Part shown: positions 47,401-58,200 of the stretch, one piece after another
Position numbering within the stretch: the first letter of the stretch is position 1
Layout of the letters: the number at the start of each line of letters is the position of its first letter
Assembly (NCBI RefSeq): GCF_000176035.2
Contig: NC_015675.1
Span: 5,646,001-5,710,000 of the forward strand
Direction of reading: 5' to 3'
DNA length: 64,000 bases
Origin: Mesorhizobium opportunistum WSM2075
GTDB lineage: Bacteria; Pseudomonadota; Alphaproteobacteria; Rhizobiales; Rhizobiaceae
Position numbers and translations under genes: made by a program
Notes under the pieces: model-generated
Databases searched by the model: none
Seen by the model: the letters and a program-made list of their open reading frames with translations, nothing else
What the model was told of the DNA's origin: nothing

Positions 47401-48269
47401 TCGTTCAATGGAGCGTTCAGATCCTCCAGCGTCACCCCGAGGGAGCTCAGCGCGAACGGATGCATGTAGATCCATCTACCCGCCGCATCGAACGCCCATC
47501 CGTTCCCGAATATGCTTTCAACGATTTTCGCCGATCGAATTGGCCCGGCGTCGTTCTCAACCAAGGGATCCAGGTCCGTCCCGGAAAGCCGCTCCCTGTC
47601 CGTCACCAGATCATCAATGTCCACGCTGACACTATAGCCGGGCTCCGACCGGGTCTCGTTCCAGCGATAACTTCCGTCGGTCTGCAGCTGCCTGTGCCTC
47701 GTAACCTGGGGGACACCCGTCCAGAAGGCGCGGGCGGCTGCGTGCGCCGCCGCTGTCCGGTCATCCGGATGGACCAGACTCAGGGAATGGAGAGCATCGG
47801 AAGCGGCTTCCTTCTCGAGTGCCTCACTCATCACATCAGCGAATCGCTCCGTGGCTGCGGGCGGCGCATCGCCTTCAATTAGGGTGCCATACCATGCAAC
47901 GGCGTTACCTTCGCTGTCGCACAGCGGCTGTCCGGAGCTTCGACTCCAACCGTAAGCACCGCTCGCGCGCAAAATGCGGTGCTCCACATTGTAGTGCTCA
48001 CCTGTTTGCAGGCAGCGACGCCACTCGGCCACGGCTCGGTCATAGTCGTCTGGATGTATTAGCCGCTTCCAACCCGCGGAGCCATCTTCTGACGAAGTGT
48101 TGAACTCCTCCAGCGTCGTGCCGAGAAGCGATAGCGTGCTGGGAGTAACATAGCTGAATCTGCCGGCCGCGTCTGTCGCCCACCCATTGCCGACCACGCT
48201 TTCGATGAGCCGAGCCGCCCGCAACGCTTCCGCGTCGGGATCGCCAAGCGAGTTGAACGCTGTCGTCAT
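44472..48269 (-). CDS. Giant multi-PAS sensor histidine kinase
   Basis: A 1265-residue soluble kinase. I count eight PAS-type units from about residue 20 to 1010, the second incomplete. Most end with the PAC pattern DGxYRWxxxRxxPxRDxxGxIVQWY (written as a pattern) and are joined by short coiled-coil linkers [18 protein letters not shown]. The kinase core follows: H box [18 protein letters not shown], N box [14 protein letters not shown], G1 [30 protein letters not shown]. No membrane helix or obvious heme-ligand PAS can be assigned. Domains are so alike that internal duplication is probable. First gene of an operon with three regulators. Confidence 0.93.
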   Translation of the reverse strand: [1265 protein letters not shown]

Positions 48270-48337
48270 TGTCTTCTCCTACCGGACAATGAAAGGCGGA
48301 GACTGTCAGCGCCTTCTTTAACTCTCATCGTTGACCA

Positions 48338-48407
48338 TCTGGGCTCGCGAATTGGTTCATCATCTTAACCGGACCACGCCGCAGCCGCACCTCATGGAAA
48401 TCCATGA
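48338..48407. repeat. ~70-base repeat with 7-2-7 dyad, copy 1
   Basis: Contains TCATGGA-AA-TCCATGA (48392-48407), a perfect inverted repeat, preceded by CAGCCGCAC. The 26 bases 48382-48407 match 48566-48591 with one difference, and weaker similarity extends to the shared TCTGGGCT near the start. Confidence 0.7.
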
Positions 48408-48523
48408 GATGTGAGTGACCCAACTTTCGGGGTGAGGCACCTAGACGTCCGATTGAAGCTACAGCCCCTGAAACAAGGCCTGGTCGGCTCCCCGTATAGC
48501 ACTTGCTCTCAGCAGCTGGGATC

Positions 48524-48591
48524 TGGGCTGACGAACCAAAACTCACCATAAGCAGCGCCGCGCCCCAGCCGCATCTCATGGAAATCCATGA
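48524..48591. repeat. ~70-base repeat with 7-2-7 dyad, copy 2
   Basis: Second copy, 184 bases away and in the same orientation, with the dyad at 48576-48591. Candidate operator pair, small RNA element or mobile intergenic repeat; the sequence alone does not decide. Confidence 0.7.
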
Positions 48592-48716
48592 ACCGAAGCG
48601 CGACGCGGCCGCGACGACCCCGCGTGTTCATCCCAGTCTGGTCTAGTGGACGTGGCTCGCAAGATTCAAGTTGGAAGCTATGACGATAAGGACACCTGTT
48701 CCAAAATGTAGGATGC

Positions 48717-50297
48717 TCATCCAGTTTGATTCCGCCGGGGGACTTTGCGACTGAACAATTGCTTGGCGCCAATCAGGCATGGCGCAGCAACCGCGAACAG
48801 CAACACGAGCGCGAAGAAAGCTTCGTCGAACGAGATCGTGGAGGCTTGCCTTTCGAGAGAGCGCTGCAACAATGGGAAAGCGATCTTGGGCGCCGCTAGA
48901 ATGTCGGCACCGTTCGAAGTGAGAATGTTCGCAGTGGCCCTCAAGCGCTGGTCCAGGGCCGGATCGCCACCGACAAGGTGGGTGGACAACATCGTTCGGT
49001 TGAGAGCGTTCTGGTGATCGATATACGTTTGCAAGAGCGCCGTGCCCATCAGACCACCAGCCTGCTTGCCGAGATTGAACAGCCCTATTCCAAACGGCAG
49101 AATATCGGCAGCAAGTCCACGCAGCGTAACCAGCGTCAGTGCCACGAACAGAAGACCGAGACCTGATCCTCGCAGAAGCAGGGCCGGGGTCAGGTCGGGG
49201 GTGCCGCTACCGCTCGTCGAACCGGACAGGAGCCACATGGCTCCGGAGAAGAACAGGACTCCAAACGGAACAAGGGCGATCGGGTGAACGCCGGCCTTTT
49301 CGATGAGGAGGCCGGAGAACAGAAGTCCCAGCGCCAGCATGGCTCCGCTGGGCAGCAGAAGCACTCCTGCGGCCGTGGCCGTAAAATCGAGAACGTTGAG
49401 GGCAAAAGCCGGGATGAGATAGGTGCTGCCCGATAGGGCAAAGCCCGCGACGAGGCTGACAAGAAAGCCAAAGCGAAAGTCCGGATCGGCGAAAGGCGCG
49501 ACCGCCTGAAGTGAGCCTGAGCGGAACCGGGCCTCCCGGACAACCACAAGGCCGGCGGCCGCCACACCGATGGTCGAAAGGCCGGTGATCCCCATGTCGT
49601 CCGACCAATTGAACCTGCTGCCCTGCAGCAGCACGTATGTCAAAAGCGCGGTACTGATGCCGAGCACAATGACCTCGACGACGGGGAGCGTGGTTGCCCG
49701 CCAGTATGTCCGATTGCCATCCGCCGCCAGAAGGACAAGGGCGGCGATGCCGAGCGGGACGTTGGCGAGGAATATCCAGTCCCAGGAGAAATGATCGACC
49801 AACCAGCCCTGCAGGGCCGGCGTAATCGTCGTTGGAGCCATTACCGCGCCCACGGCAAAAACGGCTTGGACAGTCGGCTGATGTCGAGACGGGAACCGAA
49901 AAAACAGCAGCGTCTGGCCAGCCACGAGAATTGTGCCGCCAGCCAGCCCCTCGACGACGCGGAAGACACAAATCCAGATAAGATCCACCGAGAGCGTCAT
50001 TGCCGCGCAACCCAGCAGAAGCATCACGACCCCCGCACGCAGGCAGGCGGTCGGCCTGGCGGCTGTGACAAAAAGCGGAGCGACAAGGAAGGCCGTCAGC
50101 TTGGCCGCGATGAATGCGATGTCGACCATGGCCAGTTCATCCGGCGTTGCGTAGATGTCGCCCAGCATGTCGATCCGGCCGATGGACAGTGCATTGGATG
50201 CCACTGCATCCATGAAGGCGGCCAACACAACACCAGTTGCGACAAGCCAGGCCCACGGCAGGGTATCAGGATGGCGGAACGCTCTGGTGCGGTGCAT
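48717..50297 (-). CDS. MFS drug-efflux transporter, DHA2 (EmrB) type
   Basis: A 526-residue protein with about 14 hydrophobic helices, the DHA2 layout. Motif region VVEGLAGGTILVAGQTL (helix 4) and GWLVDHFSWDWIFLANVPLGI (helix 5/6 end) are typical of EmrB/QacA. The start ATG overlaps the stop of the adaptor gene (TGATG). Motif A is poorly conserved. With the EmrA-type protein it should form a tripartite pump with an outer-membrane protein encoded elsewhere. Confidence 0.88.
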   Translation of the reverse strand: MHRTRAFRHPDTLPWAWLVATGVVLAAFMDAVASNALSIGRIDMLGDIYATPDELAMVDIAFIAAKLTAFLVAPLFVTAARPTACLRAGVVMLLLGCAAMTLSVDLIWICVFRVVEGLAGGTILVAGQTLLFFRFPSRHQPTVQAVFAVGAVMAPTTITPALQGWLVDHFSWDWIFLANVPLGIAALVLLAADGNRTYWRATTLPVVEVIVLGISTALLTYVLLQGSRFNWSDDMGITGLSTIGVAAAGLVVVREARFRSGSLQAVAPFADPDFRFGFLVSLVAGFALSGSTYLIPAFALNVLDFTATAAGVLLLPSGAMLALGLLFSGLLIEKAGVHPIALVPFGVLFFSGAMWLLSGSTSGSGTPDLTPALLLRGSGLGLLFVALTLVTLRGLAADILPFGIGLFNLGKQAGGLMGTALLQTYIDHQNALNRTMLSTHLVGGDPALDQRLRATANILTSNGADILAAPKIAFPLLQRSLERQASTISFDEAFFALVLLFAVAAPCLIGAKQLFSRKVPRRNQTG

Positions 50298-51391
50298 CAC
50301 TGTACTGGGCGTCCGTTGGCACTGTCGCCGGACCGTATTTCCAACGCCACCGCTGGAAGGTCGCCCGCTCCGAGGGCGATGGCAACGCGGGCGGAGAGCC
50401 CCGGAACGAGACGGCCAGGCAACGGGTTTCGTCTCATCCTGATCTTCACCGGCACACGCTGGACGACGCGGATGAAATTTCCGGTGGCGTTATCCGGCGG
50501 CAGCAGGCTGAATGCCGCCCCGCTGCCGGGAGCGAAGCTTTCGACAATACCGTCGATTTCGAGATCTGGATATTCATCGACCGTGACGCGTACCCGTTGG
50601 CCGATCTCCACCTGCTTGAGCTGCGTTTCCTTGAAGTTGGCGACGATCCAGATATCGTCAACCGGAACGATATCCAAGGCTGCATTCCCTGGAGTGACAT
50701 AACGGCCGACACGGATCTGGCGATTGCCGACGATCCCGTCGACCGGGGCTCTCACGACCGTGTTGTCGAGGTCGAGCATAGCCAGGTCGAGAGCGGCCCT
50801 CGCCTGTGACAGGGCCGCCTGCGCACCAGACAATTGTGCTTCCAAGACGCCGAGCTTCAGCCTTTGAGCCAGCAGATTGGCTTCTGCGCCGTCCAAGGAC
50901 GCCTTCGCCTTGTCGTAGCTGGCTTGTGCATCCTGTAGTTTCTGATCGCTGGCAGTGCCGTTCTTCTGCAGTGTGACATAGCGGTTCAGGTTGGCACGGA
51001 CGAACTGGAGGTCGGCGGCGGCTGACTGTTTCTGCGCCTCGGCCTGCGCGATCAATGCATCTTGCAGTTTATGGCTTGCCTGGATGTTGGCGACTTCTGC
51101 CCGCCGGGCGTCGACATTGGCCTTCGCCTGCTCCACCTTGGCCTTGTAGTCGCTGTCATCGATGCGAAACAGCACTGCGCCCTTCGAAACACTAGCATTG
51201 TCGTCCACGTCGACTTCGACGACATAGCCAGCCAGCTTGGGAGCGATACTGGTGATGTCTGCGCGAAGATAAGCGTTGTCGGTCGTTTCCTCGTAGCGAC
51301 CAACCGTGAACCACTGCCAACTCCATATGGCTGCCGATGGAATCACCACGAGCGCGACGACGGCGATTGCGATCCTGCGAGATGGGCTCAT
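50297..51391 (-). CDS. EmrA/HlyD-family membrane fusion protein of efflux pump
   Basis: A 364-residue periplasmic adaptor: one N-terminal helix (IAIAVVALVVIPSAAIWSWQW), the TDNAYLRADITSIAPKLAGYV lipoyl half, a long alanine/glutamine-rich coiled coil (about 90-190), the second lipoyl half RAPVDGIVGNRQIRVGRYV and beta-barrel PVDDIWIVANFKETQL. ATG 51391 is used; the open frame runs to 51466 without a better start. Translationally coupled with the transporter. Confidence 0.88.
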   Translation of the reverse strand: MSPSRRIAIAVVALVVIPSAAIWSWQWFTVGRYEETTDNAYLRADITSIAPKLAGYVVEVDVDDNASVSKGAVLFRIDDSDYKAKVEQAKANVDARRAEVANIQASHKLQDALIAQAEAQKQSAAADLQFVRANLNRYVTLQKNGTASDQKLQDAQASYDKAKASLDGAEANLLAQRLKLGVLEAQLSGAQAALSQARAALDLAMLDLDNTVVRAPVDGIVGNRQIRVGRYVTPGNAALDIVPVDDIWIVANFKETQLKQVEIGQRVRVTVDEYPDLEIDGIVESFAPGSGAAFSLLPPDNATGNFIRVVQRVPVKIRMRRNPLPGRLVPGLSARVAIALGAGDLPAVALEIRSGDSANGRPVQ

Positions 51392-52240
51392 GATTGCTTC
51401 GACCTCAATTCGACGCGCCGCTATCGAAGAGGATTGTCGACTTCTCGGGATCAAGATGATCGCCAAGGCTGCAAGTCGCGGCTACGCAGTAGGGGTTCAC
51501 GAGAATGTCTCCGGACCGCTAAAACAGAAGTGCCGAATAGTCGCGGATTTCAGTGCGCCCGCGCCATCACGCGAACGAACATCTCGGTTCGCTCTGATCG
51601 GTAGTTCATACTGACCCTCGGTACAGGTAGATACTTGGCGCGACACCGCTGCATGTGTCGGCTTTCGGGCAACGGCAAAGTGGGTTTTGCGTCCGACTTT
51701 GGGCGCAAAGCTGCCGTTCGCGTCGGGATAGCTTTTCGAGCCGGACTCGCTCATTCCCTACGGTTTGTGCAGCACCGAGACACGCCCATCACGCCCGACA
51801 CTGTAGAAAATATCGCATGCTCTCCGAGTGGGGGGAAAGGCGGTAGCGCTCTCCCGCTACCATCAATGCAGCGTTAGGCGCTGTTCCTGGTTTGCGATTT
51901 GGTAGGTTGAGAAGTTCAGCCAGCGCACCGCGGACTTTCAGCTCACCTGTCCCCTACCCGCCGTCGGAATGATATCAATCCCCGCGACGAGCGCCCCGAT
52001 GATCCTCGCCGCCTAGTGACGCTCGCGCTCGTCTGATTGCAACGCGTCCTGGAGTTCGGATACTTGCCGACGGTAGACCGTCACCACTGCCGGATGAAAC
52101 TCGCAATGCTTTCAGCGGCTGCCATCGCCTGAAGCTCTCGGGCTAGATTCTCCTTCTCAAGTTCGAGGTCCAGCAGCTTTGATTTCATGCTGGTCGTCGC
52201 GACGCCGAGCCCGGTTCGAGGCCCCGCGATATTCACCTTC
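51392..52240. other. 849-base gap: pump promoter region and recombinase remnant
   Basis: The part near 51392 should contain the emrAB-type promoter. No gene is supported from 51392 to about 51835. From about 51840 to 52190 a decayed recombinase is recognisable (separate entry). Confidence 0.6.
51840..52190 (-). pseudogene. Remnant of a large serine recombinase, C-terminal part
   Basis: Reading the minus strand in several frames recovers the C-terminal end of a resolvase/invertase-type recombinase: MKSKLLDLELEKENLARELQ, then after a frame change FHPAVVTVYRRQVSELQDAL, a stop, AARIIGALVAGIDIIP, and after another frame change ELKVRGALAELLNL and ALMVAGERY. This order (coiled coil, LHP-x-VYRRKV, ILRGLI-like helix, final VAG) matches large serine recombinases of rhizobia. 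The catalytic N-terminal domain is absent. It marks a past mobile element next to the RTX gene. Confidence 0.7.
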
Positions 52241-55200
52241 TCAGGCCGCCATCCACGTATGCTGCATGGCGGCCGCTATGGTGCCGGTCTGGCTCGGGTC
52301 GCCAAGGCGCGGATCGTTGGGTTGGATGCCCGAACCGGTCGGCGAGGTAGCCGGATCGAAACCGGCCATGGCGGCGACCAGCGTCGCGACATCGGACGAA
52401 TGCAGCCTCTTTCCGTCGCCGGACTTCAGCGTTTCGACGACATTGCCTTGGCCCGTGAACCAGCCGCTAACCGTCACCCTGTCTGTGGTGCCGAGCACCG
52501 AAACAACGAGGTCGTTGCCCTGCTGGGCGAACCAGAGCTCGTTGGCATCGATCCCGTTTCCGAAGTCAAGTTCATCATTGTCGTTGTAGTCGCCGGATTC
52601 GATAATGGTGTCGGCGCCATCGCCGGCCCTGAACCGATATTGGTCGTTGCCAGTACCGCCGACCAGCGTGTCGTTGCCCGCGCCGCCCGACAAAATGTCA
52701 TTGCCGGAATTGCCGTTGAGCGTCTCATTGCCGGTGAGACCGAAGACGATGTCAGCTTCGGCGCTGCCGTTGGCGATGGCGCCGGTTGAGGCGGCGACGA
52801 CGAAGTTCATCGTGCCCAGCCCGTCGAGAGCTATTTGCTCGACCCGACCGACAACGCCCTGCTGATAAAGCGTGAGACTGTCGCCGGCCGGTCCTCCACC
52901 AATGTTGATCACGAGATTATCATGCCCGACGCCGGTCCAGGAGAAGGAAAGGTCGTCAGCCTTGATACCCTGAAGATCTATCGTGTCAGTGCCCGCCTCA
53001 CCCCGCTTAAGAAGGTGACTGTTGGTGGCATCCCAATCATAGCCTCCGACCCACGTGTTTACGACACCACCGGCATAGACACCTAGGGCAGCAGCGGCGT
53101 TGATATCCGCAGTGGCGGTTGTTACGGCATAGGTCGCATCGTCGACGGAATCGGCTTGGTCGCCTCTCCGATAAACATATCGATCGTCGCCGTCCTGACC
53201 AACCAGGTAATCATTCCCGGCCTGCCCAAATAATGTATCATTGCCGGCCCCACCAGCCATCCAGTCATTGCCAGCCCCGCCATAGATCACGTCAACGCCG
53301 CTATTGCCGTAGAGCGATTCATTGCCAGATAGCCCAAAGATAATGTTTGAACCGCTGCCGGCACTAATCGTTCCACCCGACGATGGCGCGACGAACAAGT
53401 TCACTGGCCCAAGCCCATCGAGCTGGAGTTTTTCGATCTTTGCAACACCTGTCTTCTGCTGATCCAACCGGATGCTGTCGCCAGCAGGACCTCCGGCTAT
53501 GGCAAGTTGAAGATTATCCCCACCAACCCCTATCCATGAGAAGGAAAGGTCATCCGCCTTGATGCCGCCTTCCAGCGACAACGTGTCGGAGCCGGTGCCA
53601 TCGATCAGCTTCAGCAGGCTGTTCGTACTTGTCTGCCAGAGATAGCCACCGATCCATGTATTGGTGTACCCACTAGCGGAAACACCCAAGGCCTGGGCGG
53701 CGCTTACATCGGCCGCAGCCGTCGTCACGATCATGCTGAAATCTTCGACAGTATCGGCGCCATCACCTCGCCGGTACACGTAACGGTCGCTACCACCTTC
53801 ACCGTTCTCATAGTCATTGCCGGTCCCGCCGACCAACGTGTCATCGCCCGTCCCGGCGGAGAGCACATCATTTCCCGCGCCAGCGTAAATTATGTCCGTT
53901 CCAGTATTGCCCCACAGTGTTTCGTTCCCAGCAAGGCCAAAGATTATGTTGGACCCAGTTCCAGCGTTTGCGGTTCCTCCGACCGCGCCGACAACAATGA
54001 AATTGGTTGCGCTCATACCATCCAGCGCAAGCTTATCGATTCTCGCTCCAGCAAACGCCTCTTGACCGAGTGTTACACTGTCGCCGGACGAGCCTCCCGC
54101 AATTGTAATAGTAAGATCGTCTCCATCCCGCCCAGTCCATGCAAAGGATAGATCCTCAGCTACTATGCCACCTGAAAGCGTCAGGGTGTCGCTGCCGGCA
54201 TCACCCAGTATGAGCAGTTGATTGGCAGTAGTACTCCACATGTAACCACCAACCCATGTGTTGACTATACCAGTGGCAGACACGCCCAAAGCCTGAGCCG
54301 CAGCGGTATCACTCGAGCCGACCTTCTTGGTAGCGCGGAAATCGCCTACATAATCGTTGCCGTCGCCGCGTTGAAACACGTAGTTGTCATTGCCCTCGGC
54401 ACCTTCAAGATGATCGTTCCCGCCGCCGCCGCGCATTGTATCGTTACCCGTGTTGCCGAGCATAAAATCGTTACCAGCCCCCCCGAAGAACGTGTCATTG
54501 CCACCGTTTCCGGTGAGTCGATTGTCACCAGAGTTGCCGGTCAGAACATTCGATGACACATTGCCTGTGCCGTCGATCGCAGCGGTGCCGGTCAACGTCA
54601 GGTTCTCCACGTCCGCGTAGAAAATCGTGTAGGTAACCGAGCTCAGCACCATATCGATGCCTTCGCTGGCGGCCTCTATCACCTGGTCGCCGGCATCGTC
54701 GACGACATAAGTGTCATTGCCGGCATTGCCCTTCATGATGTCGGCACCAGTGCCGCCGTCGAGAAGATCATCGCCAGCGCCGCCGTTGAGTGTGTCGATG
54801 CCGGCTCCGCCCTGGATGTGGTCGTCACCCGCGCTGCCTGTGATGGTGTCGTTCGTTGTGCCAGTGGCGATGAATTCGACGCCCGCGCCGGTTGTGGTCC
54901 CGGTTCCGGTCGTTCCATTTGCGGCGACGACCGAGGTGGACTTACGGTCGGCGCTGACATCCGTGGTCACAGTCTGCGTCACGACGCCGCTAGCATTGTA
55001 GTCGGTCGCGACCTTGCGGATCGAGCCGTCGATACGCGTTACGGCCATTTCCCGATGTTCATAGGTGCCATTGTTATCGGCATCCTTGAGCAACGTGGTG
55101 GTCATGCCATCTATGCTGACGGTCATGATGCCGTTTGCGACAACGGCCCCGCTTCCATTCCTCTCGGCAAAAGCTGTCGATACTGATCCGTCGATGTGCT

Positions 55201-58200
55201 GTTGGGAAACAGCTATGACCTCATAACCCGTCAGGTTCGGGGCGTTACTAGGAGCTGTCGACGGGTCCGTGGCATTGCCGTCATAGTCAAAATAGCTCGT
55301 CGTTGTAAGTCCGTCCGAGCTTGTTTTCATGACGATATTGTTGGCTATCGCCTGCTTCCAATAGACAAATCCTGGAATAAGCTTTGAAACATCTCGTGCG
55401 ATAGCCTTCGTGTGAATAGTGTCAACCACCGAGCCATCGAGATTGGTGAACCTGTTATCCGATATATCCCAGTAGTTATCCTGGTCATAATCGACGCCAT
55501 TGAATGAGTACTGACCATCGTCGGTATCCATTGTCCTACCGATGCTGATTACGCTTCCCGCAGTTCCGTTCACGTCGGTTGACGAAGTTTGATACCCCCC
55601 GTCACCCAGCACTTTCGCGATTGTTGTTCGCCGTTGATCAACCGTTCCGTCGCCATTGAAATCCCAGTCGGAAACGGTCGTAAGGCCATCGGCGCTTGTC
55701 GTAACCCTGGTTTCACTTGTTTTATGATTAGCCGAGCTGAAATCATCGATAACAAGCGTGACGGACCCATCGACCCCCCTGGTCGTTACTTCCGTCTGGT
55801 CGACAGTGCCGTCGCCATCGCTGTCGCGTGTGATCGATGTCTTGCGTCCGTCACCACTGGTAGTCGCAACCTGGCTATCGAGCAAAACGCCGGAGGTGGT
55901 TTGCCTCTTGACCGTTTCGATGATTGTGGCGTCGGAGAGTATCCGTCGGTCGTAGATGGTAATTCTGTCGATACCCACGGTGCCGTCTATGTCCTCCTGT
56001 GTCGTTGCAGTTTTGCCGTCGACACTAGTGGCGGTGATGAATTTTGACAGCTGCGAGCCATCGGCTTTGAAGTTGGTGACGGTTCTTGTATTCGTTCCGT
56101 CAGCATTGATCGTGGTAACGTCGGTTGAATCCTCACTGAGGGGATTGGCTCCAAATAGATCCCAATTGGTGGTGATCGAGAGGCCGTTTGCGCTTGTGGT
56201 CGTAGCGAGCGCACTGGTTAGCACCGAGCCATCGAAACGGCTAACGGTACGTACTTTCGAACCATCGGCGTTGAGCGCGGTAACGTCCGTCCGCTTCTGG
56301 GGAAAATTGTCGTCGTTGGTAGTAACACCAGATTCCGTTGTGATGGAAAGACCATCACCGGCAACGGTGACTCTCGCCTCGTCCATTAGCGTAAGACCAT
56401 CCGAGGCATACTTCTTGAGCAGATTGGTCGTTGACCCATCTGCCCCAAGTGTGGTCGTGCTAGTGATTTTTCCGGTTATTCCGGCTACATATTGGTTTAG
56501 CGTTGCGCCATATACTGTTGAAGTAGTCAGCCCGTTCGCGCTGGCAGTGGTGGCCTTACTGGTAGTCGAGGACGTCCCCGAACTGCTGTTCGGCCCTGTC
56601 GTGGTGGTCGTGACACTTCCATCGGGGGCCTCTGCTGAGGTGGTAGTGATGTCGATCGTACCATCTCCGTTGACGTCTTTGGTGATTGTGGTGGTTAGCT
56701 TGTTGGCACTGACCGTTGTGACTGTGCGGCTCTCTAAAGTCCCATTTGCCCTTTTGTAGTCGATTGTCTCTGTCGTGCTGCCATCAGCGTTAAGCAAGTT
56801 CGTGTCGACTTTCGAGCGGCTGGTGGTCGTGCCAACTGCCGCCCAGGTCATCGTCTTAGTCAAGCCGTTGGCGCTCGTGACAACCGTGGTCTTGTCCCTC
56901 ACGGCACCGGCACCGTCGAAATCTGTGATGGTCTCGGTTTTGCTGCCGTCGGCGTTGAGCACGATCACATCGGTCATCGACTGATCGATGGTGCCATTGC
57001 CGTCGAGATCGGTGGCAAGCGTGTTGGAGAGAGCGTTGGCGCTGACGGTCCTTGTCGCCGAAGAGGTCACAACGCCGACCGCATAGGTGCGATTGACCAT
57101 TGTGGTCGAGCCATTGGCGTTGAGGGTGGTCGTACTGCTAGCGTCTATCGTCCCGTTGCCGTCGACGTCCCGAGTCGTCGTCACCGTGTCGCCATCGCCA
57201 CTAGTGATGGTCTGATAGAAGGCGATCTGCACGTTGTTGGCATTCTTGACCGCAAGCGTGTCGGTTTTCGATCCATCAACGCCGAGAATGGTGGTGGCGT
57301 TGCTAGTCCGGTCGATCGTGCCATTGCCGTCCAGGTCAGCCTGTACCGTCGAAGTCAAGCCATTCGCGCTGATTGTGGTGATGGTCTTGCCGATCAACGT
57401 CCCAGTCCCGGCAAGTGCGGACACGGTCCTGGTCGTCGAGCCATCTACGTTCAGGACGGTGACGTCGCCGGACTTGCTTTCAATGATGCCGTCGCCATCG
57501 GCATCGGTTTGGCTGGTTACCGACAGTCCGTTGCCGCTGGTGGTGATGGTACGCTTGTTGAGCAAGGTGCCGTCGTTGCTGAAGTCTTCGACTATCTCCC
57601 TCTTCGAGCCGTCGTTGTTGAGGCTCGTGATATCCCAGTGGGTATCGTCGGTCTTGCCGTCGATGTTATACGCCACCGATGTCCAGAGACCGTTGGCGCT
57701 GGTCGTCGTCACCGTTTTGTCGATTTGCACGCCATTGGCCGCGGTATCGGTGACCGTCTGCGTGGTCGAGCCGTCAGTGTTGCGTACGGTGACCTGGGTC
57801 TGGTCGACATGCCCGTCGCCATTGGCGTCGATCGTCGTCGTGATCGTCTTTTGGTCGGCACTCGTTGTCGCCGCGGTCTTGGACAGCACCGCACCGCTTG
57901 TGCTGGTGGTTGTAGCACTCACAGTACGGCTTCCGTCGCTGCCAAGCACGGTGGCCGTCACGATCGTGCGGTCGACGGTGCCGTCCGCGTTGACGTCGTC
58001 CTTCTCGGTCTGGGTGAGCCCATTCGGACTGGCCACTACGGAAGAACTGCCGATCAGCGTGCCGTTGCCGCTCTTCCTAGTGACGGTGCGCGTGCGATTG
58101 CCGGAGGCATCGATGGCAGTCACATCGTTGACAACGCTATCATAAGTTCCGTCGCCATCTATGTCGGCCTTGCTCGTCAGAGAAAGGCCGTTGGCCGACG

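Larger units (their letters stand above)
48270..48716. other. 447-base intergenic region with a duplicated dyad element
   Basis: Lies between the start of the giant kinase and the end of the efflux transporter gene, so it must hold the kinase promoter. The two short minus-strand frames here have no ribosome sites or family and owe their shared peptide (MDFHE) to the repeat described at 48338-48407 and 48524-48591. Confidence 0.6.

Noticed and set aside
46059..47882. 607-codon open frame on the plus strand
   Set aside because: It is antisense to the multi-PAS kinase, which has clear domains; long shadow frames are common in GC-rich coding DNA.
48338..48591. Possible CRISPR-like repeats
   Set aside because: Only two copies, unequal flanks and a 184-base offset; no array structure.
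51497..51754. 85-codon minus-strand frame upstream of the efflux genes
   Set aside because: No ribosome site, motif or conserved neighbour pattern; likely chance.
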